A stretch of DNA of 32,673 bases from positions 1-32,673 of IMG/VR virus record IMGVR_UViG_3300042507_000685. The stretch is one strand, 5' to 3'. Under the pieces are notes generated by a model. It saw only the letters and a program-made list of their open reading frames with translations. It did not search any database and was not told the DNA's origin. This DNA comes from a virus. The position numbers were made by a program, and so were the translations under genes. Below, piece after piece: positions 20,618-27,810 of this stretch (position 1 is its first letter; every line of letters starts with the position of its first letter).

Positions 20618-21372
20618 AAAGGATTGACCTTATTCAAGTTCAGCACTCTATAAAGATTGGAGACGATTGCCCGTATATTGAGCCAAATGTAACTGAGGAC
20701 TGCGTTCTTTATTCCGAAGGAGAGGCAATAGGCTTTTACTTGACAAAGATGCCCGAGAAAATGTGCAAACTTGCCGACTTGGCAAACCACGAATTACAAT
20801 CAAAAAGGGTGCCAAAGCAAGGAACCAAAAGGTCCGAAAGCGCAGGTGGTATAGTTCAGGAGTCTTGCATTATTGGGAGCGTTCCACCCAAACCACACAT
20901 GAAAAGACCCTACGCAAGTATAAGCAGCGTCCATCAAGTAGAGTCGGCCAAAACCTTTATTAAGGCCATGCTTCTTTTAGCCAGCGAAAGCGAGGGATTA
21001 ATAAAGCAAATCCTGCCACATCAATATGAAAGGCAGTTGGAGTTATTTCAAGGAGTGCCAAAAAAATGGAGATTTGCAAATCTTTTTACAAGTTCTATTT
21101 CAAACTTTAATATATCGGCTCAATTTCATAGGGATGGAGGCAACATAGTTGGGGCCGTGAATGTGATAATCTGCAAGAAGCACAACTCCAAAGGAGGCGA
21201 CCTGCATATTCCTGACTACGGAGCAACCGTCGGCCAGCAGGATAACTCGATTTTAGTGTACCCGGCTTGGAGGAATGTTCACGGGGTTACGCCTATCATT
21301 CCAACCCATGAGGGAGGCTATCGGAATAGCCTTGTTTTTTACCCTTTAAAAGCCTTTGTAGGACTTCAATAA
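20614..21372 (+). CDS. TET/JBP-family 2-oxoglutarate/Fe(II) dioxygenase-like
   Basis: The 252-residue protein carries the double-stranded beta-helix iron site in its C-terminal part: FHRDGG (H172, D174), NVHGVTP (H223) and a 2-oxoglutarate-binding Arg in YRNSLVFYPL (R237). Between them, GAVNVIICKKHNSKGGDLHI and the preceding strands fit TET/JBP rather than general dioxygenases. It would oxidise 5-methylcytosine or thymine in DNA to a hydroxymethyl base, which the adjacent glycosyltransferase could then modify. The N-terminal about 100 residues are not recognised. It is AT-rich like the rest of this block. Confidence 0.75.
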   Translation: MKRIDLIQVQHSIKIGDDCPYIEPNVTEDCVLYSEGEAIGFYLTKMPEKMCKLADLANHELQSKRVPKQGTKRSESAGGIVQESCIIGSVPPKPHMKRPYASISSVHQVESAKTFIKAMLLLASESEGLIKQILPHQYERQLELFQGVPKKWRFANLFTSSISNFNISAQFHRDGGNIVGAVNVIICKKHNSKGGDLHIPDYGATVGQQDNSILVYPAWRNVHGVTPIIPTHEGGYRNSLVFYPLKAFVGLQ

Positions 21373-21388
21373 CTTCGGAGGAACATCG

Positions 21389-21820
21389 GTGCCAACCCAA
21401 GAAAAACAACCGCATGGTGGCTCTCTAACGAGGCCAAATAAGGGGGAGACAATGAACCCTAACGGTCGCCCCAAGAACCTTGAGAATTTGTTGCACGACC
21501 ACTTCCTTGCTGAGCATAATCTTCGGCTCACGAAAGGGCAGGCACAGGCCATGATTCAAGTCATTCTCGGTAAAACCAAAAACGAATTGATTGAGATGGC
21601 AAACAATAACGACCTTCCTTTTTGGGTTGCATTAATTGCCAAGAAGGCAAATCGAGATTGGGAGAAGGGCAGCATCCATATTCTTGACGTTTTGTTTGAC
21701 CGGGTTTACGGAAAACCAAAAGAAGAGGTTGTTCAAGTAATCCACGAAAGGCCTATTTTTACAGGCATCAATCTCGATGTTCAAGGAAACGAAAGCACAG
21801 GCGAAGATAGCCAACCTTAA
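21389..21820 (+). CDS. terS: Terminase small subunit (putative)
   Basis: The 143-residue product from GTG 21389 has a GGAGGA six bases upstream, one of the few Shine-Dalgarno-like sites here. The ATG at 21452 (122 residues) is the alternative. After a polar N-terminus comes NPNGRPKNLENLLHDHF, then LTKGQAQAMIQVILGKTKNE, a helical DNA-binding type domain, then LFDRVYGKPKEEV. This resembles small terminase-like proteins that begin with N-P-N-G-R-P. It would recognise the packaging site. The immediate overlap with the large subunit supports the call. Confidence 0.6.
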   Translation: MPTQEKQPHGGSLTRPNKGETMNPNGRPKNLENLLHDHFLAEHNLRLTKGQAQAMIQVILGKTKNELIEMANNNDLPFWVALIAKKANRDWEKGSIHILDVLFDRVYGKPKEEVVQVIHERPIFTGINLDVQGNESTGEDSQP

Positions 21821-22952
21821 CAAAAGGGTCAGGGTTATTCAAGGAGGCACGTCTTCATCCAAGACTTTCAGCATTATCCCTTTGCTGATAACCTACGCGA
21901 TTGATAATCCAAACTCCGAGATAAGCATCGTTTCCGAAAGCATCCCTCATCTTCGAAGAGGTGCGATGCGTGATTTCATTAAAATAATGGAATGGACTTC
22001 AAATTACAACCCGGACAACTGGAACAAAAGCAGTTTTACTTATCTTTTTAATAGCGGTTCATTTATTGAGTTTTTTAGCGTTACCGAAGAATCAAAACTT
22101 CGAGGCGCAAGGCGTGATATTCTTTTTGTGAACGAGGCAAACAATGTGCCTTGGGAGGCCTTTCATCAACTATCAATTCGCACCAAAAAGTTCATTTACA
22201 TTGACTATAACCCAACTGCGGAGTTTTGGGCGCATACTGAATTGGTTGGAAAAAATGATACCGATTTTGTTATTTTAACCTACAAGGACAATGATGCCCT
22301 TGACCCTGCCATCATCCGAGAGATTGAGAAAGCCAAGACCAAAGCCGAAACGTCAGCCTATTGGGCGAACTGGTGGAAGGTCTATGGCCTTGGTCAAGTC
22401 GGGACGCTTCAGGGTGCGATATACGAGGACTTCGAGGTGGTGGAGGGTATCGATGTCAGCCGTGCGAAATTCGTCGCCTTAGGGCTTGACTGGGGCTTTA
22501 GCAACGACCCAACGGCCTTGGTCGCTATCTACCGCCAAGGGGACTGCCTACTCATTCAGGAACTGCTCTACTCCACGGGCCTGACCAACCAAGACATCGC
22601 AGACAAGTTGCGGTCGCTCGGCATTACAAGGGCTTGGGAGATAGTGGCGGACTCGGCAGAACCGAAGAGCATCGAGGAAATCTACCGACTTGGATTCAAT
22701 ATCAAGCCAGCGGAGAAAGGCCCCGATTCGGTCAGGAACGGGATAGACATCTTGAAACGCTTTAAATTGCAGGTAACCAAGGACTCGACCAACCTCATCA
22801 AGGAATTGCGGTCCTACACTTGGGCTACGGATAAGGAGGGCAAGAACACGGGGGTTCCAATTGACTCCTTCAACCACGCCTGCGATGCGATGCGGTATGT
22901 GGCACTCAACAAGTTAAGAGTAAGCAACTCAGGGAAGTACGTTGTTGTTTAA
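21777..22952 (+). CDS. terL: Terminase large subunit, PBSX-like
   Basis: The 391-residue protein has the ATPase motifs Walker A GGTSSSKT (about 23-30) and Walker B ILFVNEAN (N119, E120), and a coupling-type segment. The RNase-H-like nuclease has GLDWGF (D238), ADSAEPKS and PIDSFNHACDAMRY, the three acidic clusters. It pumps and cuts DNA during packaging. Base composition changes sharply near 22290, between the ATPase and nuclease parts, a sign of recombination within the gene. It overlaps terS by 44 bases. Confidence 0.95.
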   Translation: MFKETKAQAKIANLNKRVRVIQGGTSSSKTFSIIPLLITYAIDNPNSEISIVSESIPHLRRGAMRDFIKIMEWTSNYNPDNWNKSSFTYLFNSGSFIEFFSVTEESKLRGARRDILFVNEANNVPWEAFHQLSIRTKKFIYIDYNPTAEFWAHTELVGKNDTDFVILTYKDNDALDPAIIREIEKAKTKAETSAYWANWWKVYGLGQVGTLQGAIYEDFEVVEGIDVSRAKFVALGLDWGFSNDPTALVAIYRQGDCLLIQELLYSTGLTNQDIADKLRSLGITRAWEIVADSAEPKSIEEIYRLGFNIKPAEKGPDSVRNGIDILKRFKLQVTKDSTNLIKELRSYTWATDKEGKNTGVPIDSFNHACDAMRYVALNKLRVSNSGKYVVV

Positions 22953-22957
22953 CTTTG
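22950..22957 (+). promoter_or_regulatory. Candidate -7 box (TAACTTTG)
   Basis: This exact TAnnTTTG match begins at the terL stop codon and lies four bases before the small membrane ORF at 22962. No -33 box is seen at proper spacing. It could give the glycosyltransferase group its own start of transcription. Confidence 0.4.
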
Positions 22958-22961
22958 AGGC

Positions 22962-23063
22962 ATGAACACCGAACGCATCATCGACCTGCTAATCGAAATC
23001 GGCAAGACGATTGCAGCCGTTTTCTTCATCCTCACTTTACTGACCCTCCTTTGGACCCTATGA
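22962..23063 (+). CDS. Small single-pass membrane peptide, 33 residues
   Basis: The ATG at 22962 follows a -7-like box, and its stop codon overlaps the next start (ATGA). The peptide is MNTERIIDLLIEIGKTIAAV followed by a hydrophobic helix FFILTLLTLLWTL. It might recruit the following glycosyltransferases to the membrane. The tight coupling makes it plausible; the function is unknown. Confidence 0.45.
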   Translation: MNTERIIDLLIEIGKTIAAVFFILTLLTLLWTL

Positions 23064-23713
23064 AAGTCATTCATTATTACCACATTTACTGCGGAGGGAA
23101 TTGGCAGTTAATCCTCAACCAGCACATGATGGCGGTCTGCAACTATGGCCTCATCAATGTCTTGGACGAAATCCGTGTGGGCATCGTCGGTCCACCCGAA
23201 CAACGCAAGGCGGTCAAGGAGGTGCTGGAAGGCTCGATGGTGGCTGATAAGGTCAAGGTCGTTGTTACCCGAACCAACGCTTGGGAGCAGGCGACGCTTA
23301 CCGAGATGTACCGGGCAAGTCAGGAAGAGGAAGCCGTGTACCTGTACGCCCACACCAAGGCGGTGAGCGACCCATCCCTTGTCAAGCAACTTTGGGGCAG
23401 GTCCATGCTATTTTTCAACGTGGTCGCTTGGGAGCGGTCCATGCAAATGCTGGAGCAGGTCGATGCCGTAGGATGTCATTGGATTACCAAGGAGCAGTTC
23501 CCACACATGGCCGATGCCAACAACCCCGACGGCTATCCCTACTTTGCCGGCAACTTTTGGTGGGCCAAGTCGAGCCACATCAAGGAACTGGGCGAACCGG
23601 TACGGGAACAACGATACCAAGCGGAGCATTGGATTGGCAAGAAACCCGACACCAAGGTCTTTGACACCAACCCCGGCTGGCCTTCGCCTGAAAAATTCGT
23701 TGTAACTTTTTGA
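23060..23713 (+). CDS. Glycosyltransferase-like protein
   Basis: From the ATG at 23060 the product has 217 residues. It has VIHYYHIYCGGNWQLILNQH at the start, a Rossmann-like strand pattern, YLYAHTKAVSDPS, LWGRSMLFFNVVAWERSM, and DAVGCHWIT...YFAGNFWWAKSSHI. The FAGNFWWAKSSHI segment and the WxRxM helix are seen in capsule and O-antigen-type transferases. Donor and acceptor are unknown. It sits between a membrane peptide and a second transferase. Confidence 0.6.
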   Translation: MKVIHYYHIYCGGNWQLILNQHMMAVCNYGLINVLDEIRVGIVGPPEQRKAVKEVLEGSMVADKVKVVVTRTNAWEQATLTEMYRASQEEEAVYLYAHTKAVSDPSLVKQLWGRSMLFFNVVAWERSMQMLEQVDAVGCHWITKEQFPHMADANNPDGYPYFAGNFWWAKSSHIKELGEPVREQRYQAEHWIGKKPDTKVFDTNPGWPSPEKFVVTF

Positions 23714-23715
23714 GC

Positions 23716-24450
23716 ATGAAACTACTCGCAAACATCGCCTACCACCACAACCCCGAAAGGATACCAAACCTCATCCGGGTAATCGAGGCTATCAAGTCCT
23801 ACCCGGTGCAGGCGGACATATTCGTGGACACCAACGACCCCGAAGTCGTGGGGCTGCTTGCGGACCAACCCGTAACGGTTCACGCTCACACGCAACTCTC
23901 GCACCCTTGGATGCTGACTGCAGTACACCGCACACGAATCAAGGAAACCTACAAGTACTTTGACTGGGTGGCCTACTTTGAGGACGACATGATGCTGCCC
24001 AAGGAAGGCTTTGTCAACTTCACGGAACGGTTCGATTCGATGTTTGCCGATGGCTTGTACCCATCCTTCACCCGCATTGAAACCTACGACGACAAGGAAG
24101 GCGAATGCACTCCTGACGTGAACGAGGTTCTGCCCAGTTCGGTGTGGTGTCAGTACAACGGCAAGGACTATGTGAGCCTGCCGTTCTTCATCAACTACCA
24201 CGCTTTTTGGATGTTCAGCACCAAGAGGCTCAAGGAGGTGTTGACCCGTAATCCGGGCGAACTTGACCATATCCCGAACAATGGCCTTTACAGGGAGAGC
24301 CTTGCCTCCTTCCCGATTTGGTCATTGAATCTAAAACCGATGCTGGAATTTACGGAGCAGGGCGAACTTGCGGACCATTGCAAGGTCTTTCACTTGACCA
24401 ACAACTACAAGCACGGAAGCACCAACATTAAAACCCTCTTCAAGCGATGA
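23716..24450 (+). CDS. Glycosyltransferase, GT-A type
   Basis: The ATG at 23716 is preferred over TTG 23710. The product has 244 residues with ANIAYHHNPERIPNLIRVIE at the start, DIFVDTNDPEV, then the metal-binding acidic motif YFEDDMMLPKEGF (about 91-103). FINYHAFWMFSTKRLKEVL and a His-rich end KVFHLTNNYKHGS follow. This is a GT-A layout. The methyltransferase gene overlaps its stop codon, so the pair may build and cap a glycan. Confidence 0.7.
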   Translation: MKLLANIAYHHNPERIPNLIRVIEAIKSYPVQADIFVDTNDPEVVGLLADQPVTVHAHTQLSHPWMLTAVHRTRIKETYKYFDWVAYFEDDMMLPKEGFVNFTERFDSMFADGLYPSFTRIETYDDKEGECTPDVNEVLPSSVWCQYNGKDYVSLPFFINYHAFWMFSTKRLKEVLTRNPGELDHIPNNGLYRESLASFPIWSLNLKPMLEFTEQGELADHCKVFHLTNNYKHGSTNIKTLFKR

Positions 24451-24980
24451 AACAACTCGACGCTCTACGCAACACCCCACGGATGTACTTCCTGCCCATC
24501 GACTACCATTCGGGCAACAACCGGGTAGACGGCCTCATTGACCTTTGCCAAAAGTACCTCAAGCCCACGGACAAGTGCGTGGAGGTCGGTTCCTTTTCGG
24601 GGGTGAGCAGTCAGGTCATTGCTCTGCATTGCGGAGAACTGCATTGCGTTGATACTTGGGACTTCGGTGGCACGATGCCAGCCGAGCAGATGTTCGACCT
24701 GATGCACCTAAACTACCCCAACATCGCTAAGGTCAAGATGACCAGCATCGAAGCATCCAAGCAATATGCCGATGGCTCCCTTGATTTTGTGTACGTTGAC
24801 GCTGACCATTCCTACGCCTCGGTCGTTGCAGACATCAACGCTTGGAAACCCAAGGTCAAGCAGGGCGGTTACATTGCAGGACACGACTCGTATATGCCCG
24901 AAGTCTTGAAGGCGGTTATGGACTGCCTCGGTGAACCCTTGCAATACTTCACCGACACCTCTTGGATTGTCAAGTTATGA
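24447..24980 (+). CDS. Class I SAM-dependent methyltransferase, small-molecule or glycan type
   Basis: The 177-residue protein has the SAM-binding loop CVEVGSFSGVSS (about 46-57), acidic HCVDTWDF, and FVYVDADHSYASVVADI typical of the Methyltransf_24 family. There is no Pro-Cys motif of cytosine-C5 enzymes and no N-P-P-Y of amino-methyltransferases, so it is probably not the missing DNA methyltransferase. It probably methylates a sugar added by the preceding glycosyltransferases. Confidence 0.8.
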   Translation: MKQLDALRNTPRMYFLPIDYHSGNNRVDGLIDLCQKYLKPTDKCVEVGSFSGVSSQVIALHCGELHCVDTWDFGGTMPAEQMFDLMHLNYPNIAKVKMTSIEASKQYADGSLDFVYVDADHSYASVVADINAWKPKVKQGGYIAGHDSYMPEVLKAVMDCLGEPLQYFTDTSWIVKL

Positions 24981-25546
24981 AACTCCAAGACCTCACCATC
25001 GACCAGTTCCAACGCATCGGGGCCATTGAGTTCAGCAGCGTGCTGGGAGATTACGACAAGCGTGCAGGAGTCGTCGCAATCGTTGAGGGGGTGGATATAT
25101 CACTTGTCCGAGAAATGTCCGCCAAGAGCGTCCTAAAACGTTACAAGGCCATTATCAGCGAGTGGAACGCATTGCCTGCATTGGGGTACAAGCGAAAGTT
25201 CAAAGCCGGGGGCAAGTGGTGGATACCAACGGTCTTCACGGATGAACTCACGGCCGGGCAGTTGATTGAATTAATGGACGCAAACACGACGGACGAGAAG
25301 CAACTCCTGCAGAACCTCCACCGAATCATGGCAACCTTGTGCAGGGAAGGCGGTCTATTCGGATTCTTCCCGAAAAAGTACGACGGGGCTGCCCATGCAG
25401 AACGGGCCGAACTGATGAAGAAACACGCCAAGGTGGGCGACGTTTGGGGGGTTGTCAGTTTTTTTTTGCTAAGTTCCGAACCCTACTTGAAAGTTTTGAG
25501 CGACTATTCCAAGCACCTGATGACGAAGGCCGAGGGGCTGACGTAA
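24977..25546 (+). CDS. Tail assembly chaperone, short form (gpG-like)
   Basis: From the ATG at 24977, which overlaps the methyltransferase stop codon, the product has 189 residues. It is helical with ISLVREMSAKSVLKRYKAII, DELTAGQLIELMDANTTDEK and a charged C-terminus. It would chaperone the tape-measure protein during tail assembly. A T9 tract at 25459-25467 lies in its last third, and an overlapping frame continues to 25722. Two nested products from one start, as in lambda G/GT, are the expected reading. Confidence 0.65.
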   Translation: MKLQDLTIDQFQRIGAIEFSSVLGDYDKRAGVVAIVEGVDISLVREMSAKSVLKRYKAIISEWNALPALGYKRKFKAGGKWWIPTVFTDELTAGQLIELMDANTTDEKQLLQNLHRIMATLCREGGLFGFFPKKYDGAAHAERAELMKKHAKVGDVWGVVSFFLLSSEPYLKVLSDYSKHLMTKAEGLT

Positions 25547-25722
25547 GCCCTTTGGCCGGCTACGGTTGGCTCATGGTCGTTTGGAGGATGGCTAACAAGG
25601 ACGTTCTCAAATTCGATGCCATCTTCGCAATGAAGGCGGTGGAGTTCCTGAACTATGCGCTCTTGATTCACGATATTTTGGAAGCGGAGAGGATGGAGGC
25701 GGAGCGGGCAAGAAGAAAGTAG
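24977..25722 (+). CDS. Tail assembly chaperone, -1 frameshift fusion (gpGT-like)
   Basis: A -1 shift on the T9 tract joins about 164 residues of the short form to 84 residues of the overlapping frame. That frame reads AKFRTLLESFERLFQAPDDE, then WRMANKDVLKFDAIFAMKAV, then ILEAERMEAERARRK. The frame lacks a convincing start of its own, and its helical, acidic/basic end fits a T domain. The fusion would be about 248 residues. The tape-measure gene lies downstream at 30179. Frameshifting is inferred, not shown. Confidence 0.6.
25459..25468 (+). promoter_or_regulatory. Slippery sequence for -1 ribosomal frameshifting
   Basis: Nine T followed by G. In the zero frame the codons are AGT TTT TTT TTG, so T-TTT-TTT (25459-25465) and T-TTT-TTG (25462-25468) both fit the X-XXY-YYZ rule. 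After slipping one base back, GCT AAG TTC continues the long downstream frame. No strong downstream hairpin was identified by eye. Confidence 0.65.
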
Positions 25723-25730
25723 TATATTTG
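25723..25730 (+). promoter_or_regulatory. -7 box (TATATTTG) for the tRNA genes
   Basis: This exact TAnnTTTG match lies directly after the GT stop codon and four bases before the tRNA acceptor stem at 25735, so transcripts would begin close to the mature 5' end. A -33 TTTG at normal spacing is not seen. Confidence 0.5.
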
Positions 25731-25734
25731 CATC

Positions 25735-25824
25735 AGTCAGGTGGTGGAATTGGTTAGACCGTCCCCTCCCTTAAGTGTAAGGGGGAGACCGAAAGGTATA
25801 CAGGTTCGAATCCTGTCCTGACTA
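25735..25824 (+). tRNA. Class II tRNA-like gene with abnormal anticodon arm (possibly Leu, UAA)
   Basis: The acceptor arms AGTCAGG (25735-25741) and CCTGACT (25817-25823) pair fully, with discriminator A25824 and no encoded CCA. The T arm ACAGG-TTCGAAT-CCTGT is standard, and the variable arm ACC-GAAA-GGT makes it class II. The D region GGTGGAATTGGTTAGACC is Leu-like. The anticodon region (about 25761-25785) does not make a 5-bp stem with a 7-nt loop. The best stems leave about a 12-nt loop that contains TTAAG. The isotype is therefore uncertain and the gene may be defective. Confidence 0.6.
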
Positions 25825-25879
25825 CGAGGTGGGTTGGAGGTGACTTCCCGCAAAGCCTAAGTATGGAACCTTCATTTAT

Positions 25880-25952
25880 AGTCAGGTGGCGCAACGGTTA
25901 GCGCAAGATGCTTATACCATCGAGGTTACAGGTTCGATTCCTGTCTTGACTA
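25880..25952 (+). tRNA. tRNA-Ile, anticodon UAU
   Basis: The 73-nt cloverleaf is as follows. Acceptor AGTCAGG pairs with CTTGACT (one G-U). D stem GCGC/GCGC. Anticodon arm GATG-CTTATAC-CATC with U33, anticodon TAT (reads AUA) and A37. Variable loop AGGTT. T arm ACAGG-TTCGATT-CCTGT. Discriminator A, no CCA encoded. AUA is rare in G+C-balanced genomes, so the phage may supplement it. Acceptor and T arms nearly match the preceding tRNA. Confidence 0.85.
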
Positions 25953-25970
25953 CACATTCCAGCACGGGGG

Positions 25971-25978
25971 ACATTTAC
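25971..25978 (+). promoter_or_regulatory. Recurring ACATTTAC element before the ATG at 25983
   Basis: ACATTTAC is preceded by GGGGG and lies four bases before the start codon, as at 2229 and 32034. It is possibly a promoter-like element for the tail genes. Confidence 0.3.
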
Positions 25979-25982
25979 CCAC

Positions 25983-26630
25983 ATGGAAACAACCATCCTC
26001 GCCAATGGCAAGCCCGTAGGCAAGTTCGGCAGCGGTTCGATGAAGGGCATCGACGAAACCGCTTTGGAGGGGATTGGTTCAGTCGTCGGCCCCAAAGGTG
26101 GAGGCAAGTCTCCAACCCACGATGTGCTGGTCAAGTGGATTGAACGGGTCATTGAACTTGCGAAGAAGAACCTCGAAGCAGCCAACGCAAATGCAGGGGG
26201 AACGCTATCGGCATCCATCGCACCCGAAGACATCGAACTATCCGCAAAGCAAATCGTGGTGGCTATCATGGCGAACCCCTATTGGAAGTACGTGGACCAA
26301 GGGGTGCGAGGCAAGTCCTCAAGCGCAAAGGCTCCGAGGTCGCCATTCCAATACAAGGACAAAATTCCACCACCCCAAGCCATTGCCGACTGGATTGCAA
26401 ATAAGGGCATTCCTGTCGTTCCGACTTATTCACGCAAACTCAAGCGAATGCGGACAAAGCAGGAGCAAGGATTGGTCGATGGCAGGTCTATTGCCTTTGG
26501 CATTCGTGAGCGAGGCACAAGGGCCACGAACTTCATGTCTAACGCCCTATCCCCCGAAATGATAGACGTTTTGGTGAACACAATCGCTGAAACCCTTGGC
26601 AAATCCATAAGCGTAGCAACCAAACTATAA
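25983..26630 (+). CDS. Tail completion / HK97 gp10-like protein
   Basis: The 215-residue protein has a helix VKWIERVIELAKKNLEAANA, then PYWKYVDQGVRGKSSSAKAP and FQYKDKIPPPQAIADWIANK. It ends with a segment SIAFGIRERGTRATNFMSNA. The YxxYVDxGVRG...G(T)xAT/FMxxA pattern is that of HK97-gp10-type neck or tail completion proteins. It would help join the tail to the head. It follows the tRNA genes directly. Confidence 0.65.
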   Translation: METTILANGKPVGKFGSGSMKGIDETALEGIGSVVGPKGGGKSPTHDVLVKWIERVIELAKKNLEAANANAGGTLSASIAPEDIELSAKQIVVAIMANPYWKYVDQGVRGKSSSAKAPRSPFQYKDKIPPPQAIADWIANKGIPVVPTYSRKLKRMRTKQEQGLVDGRSIAFGIRERGTRATNFMSNALSPEMIDVLVNTIAETLGKSISVATKL

Positions 26631-26631
26631 A

Positions 26632-27810
26632 ATGGCAGTAACAGTCCTTTCAGGGTCGCCTCTCGTAGCAACCCCCGTGTATAACAAGATGCTTTTCAAG
26701 GTCAGCGGTTCGCTGATTGCTCAACCGAACTACCGCTACGTCTGCGATGTCAAGAACCCAGCAGGGACGACCCTTGCACGGCTCAAGTGCGACAAACTGC
26801 CCAGCACCAACTTCGGCTTCTTTGACGTTGCCAAGGTTGTGGAAACGCTGATTGCACCCACCAAGCCATCGCTGACCCAAACGGGCTTCGTGGACCATGC
26901 CGGGTATTATTCGGGGTACAGGCTCGACTTCATGGAGGAATACGGCAACACCCCAGCCGTGCAAACAGGGACCGTTACCACCGTCAGCGGGGTCATGGCA
27001 TTTGCGGGGAACTTGGAGCAGTTGGAGTTTCAAGATTGGAACCTTAATCCTTACTTCCGAATCAATCAAACATTCAACTTAGTTAAGCCACTGACAACAC
27101 CATCGGCCTTCACCGTGTACCGTGGAGGCAAGGCTTGGCTCGCTATCAATGCCACGAAATTCAGTACCGTGTCCCTGAATGACACATGGCTCGTTTCGGG
27201 CCGTGTCGCATATAAGGGAGTTGATTACGACATAGCCGTAAACCCAAGCCTTTCAGGTACAACGGATTTCAATATCCAACGCTTCGGGTGCGGACCTGCA
27301 CAACTATCGGGAACCATCGCAGCACTAAGCGGAGCCGTTGAGGGGGATTCGTACACGGTTAGATTCTTTGCATCAACCGGCAACGCATCAACAATAACCA
27401 CCTTCACCTTCGGACCCTGCGAGCGATTCAACTCCATCCCAGTTCACTTCCAAAACAAGTACGGAGGCATTGACTCCTACACCTTTACACTCAAGAACCG
27501 CAAGAGGGCCAACATTACCCGGCAGACCTTCGGCTATAACTCGGATGTTTATGCGACCACGACCTACGACAAGGTGTGGGCAGGTGAGTTCGATTACGTT
27601 TACGCACTCAACTCGGACTGGCTGACCGATGCAGAATCCGCTTGGCTGATTGAGATGGTTCGCTCCGGTCAGGTATGGCTTGAATTGGATGGGCAACTCG
27701 TTGAAGCAATTGTGAACGCTAATACTTACCAATTCACGACTCGCAGGAACGACCGCCTTACGCAGTTGCAGGTCGAGGTTGCAGTTGCTTACAAGAACAA
27801 CATCCTATGA
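26632..27810 (+). CDS. Tail structural protein (hypothetical)
   Basis: The 392-residue protein is beta-rich with no membrane segment. Segments include VAKVVETLIAPTKPSLTQTG, GYRLDFMEEYGNTP, FGPCERFNSIPVHFQNKYGG, and SYTFTLKNRKRANITRQTFG. The end TYQFTTRRNDRLTQLQVEVA has the look of a tail-tip or distal-tail protein. The start lies one base after the previous stop codon and the gene overlaps the next start by four bases. The large tail protein and tape measure follow, so tail tip or baseplate is the likely role. Confidence 0.55.
   Translation: MAVTVLSGSPLVATPVYNKMLFKVSGSLIAQPNYRYVCDVKNPAGTTLARLKCDKLPSTNFGFFDVAKVVETLIAPTKPSLTQTGFVDHAGYYSGYRLDFMEEYGNTPAVQTGTVTTVSGVMAFAGNLEQLEFQDWNLNPYFRINQTFNLVKPLTTPSAFTVYRGGKAWLAINATKFSTVSLNDTWLVSGRVAYKGVDYDIAVNPSLSGTTDFNIQRFGCGPAQLSGTIAALSGAVEGDSYTVRFFASTGNASTITTFTFGPCERFNSIPVHFQNKYGGIDSYTFTLKNRKRANITRQTFGYNSDVYATTTYDKVWAGEFDYVYALNSDWLTDAESAWLIEMVRSGQVWLELDGQLVEAIVNANTYQFTTRRNDRLTQLQVEVAVAYKNNIL

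Noticed and set aside
24447-24980. DNA cytosine methyltransferase to feed the TET-like enzyme
   Set aside because: No Pro-Cys catalytic motif and the protein is short. The motifs are those of small-molecule or sugar methyltransferases.
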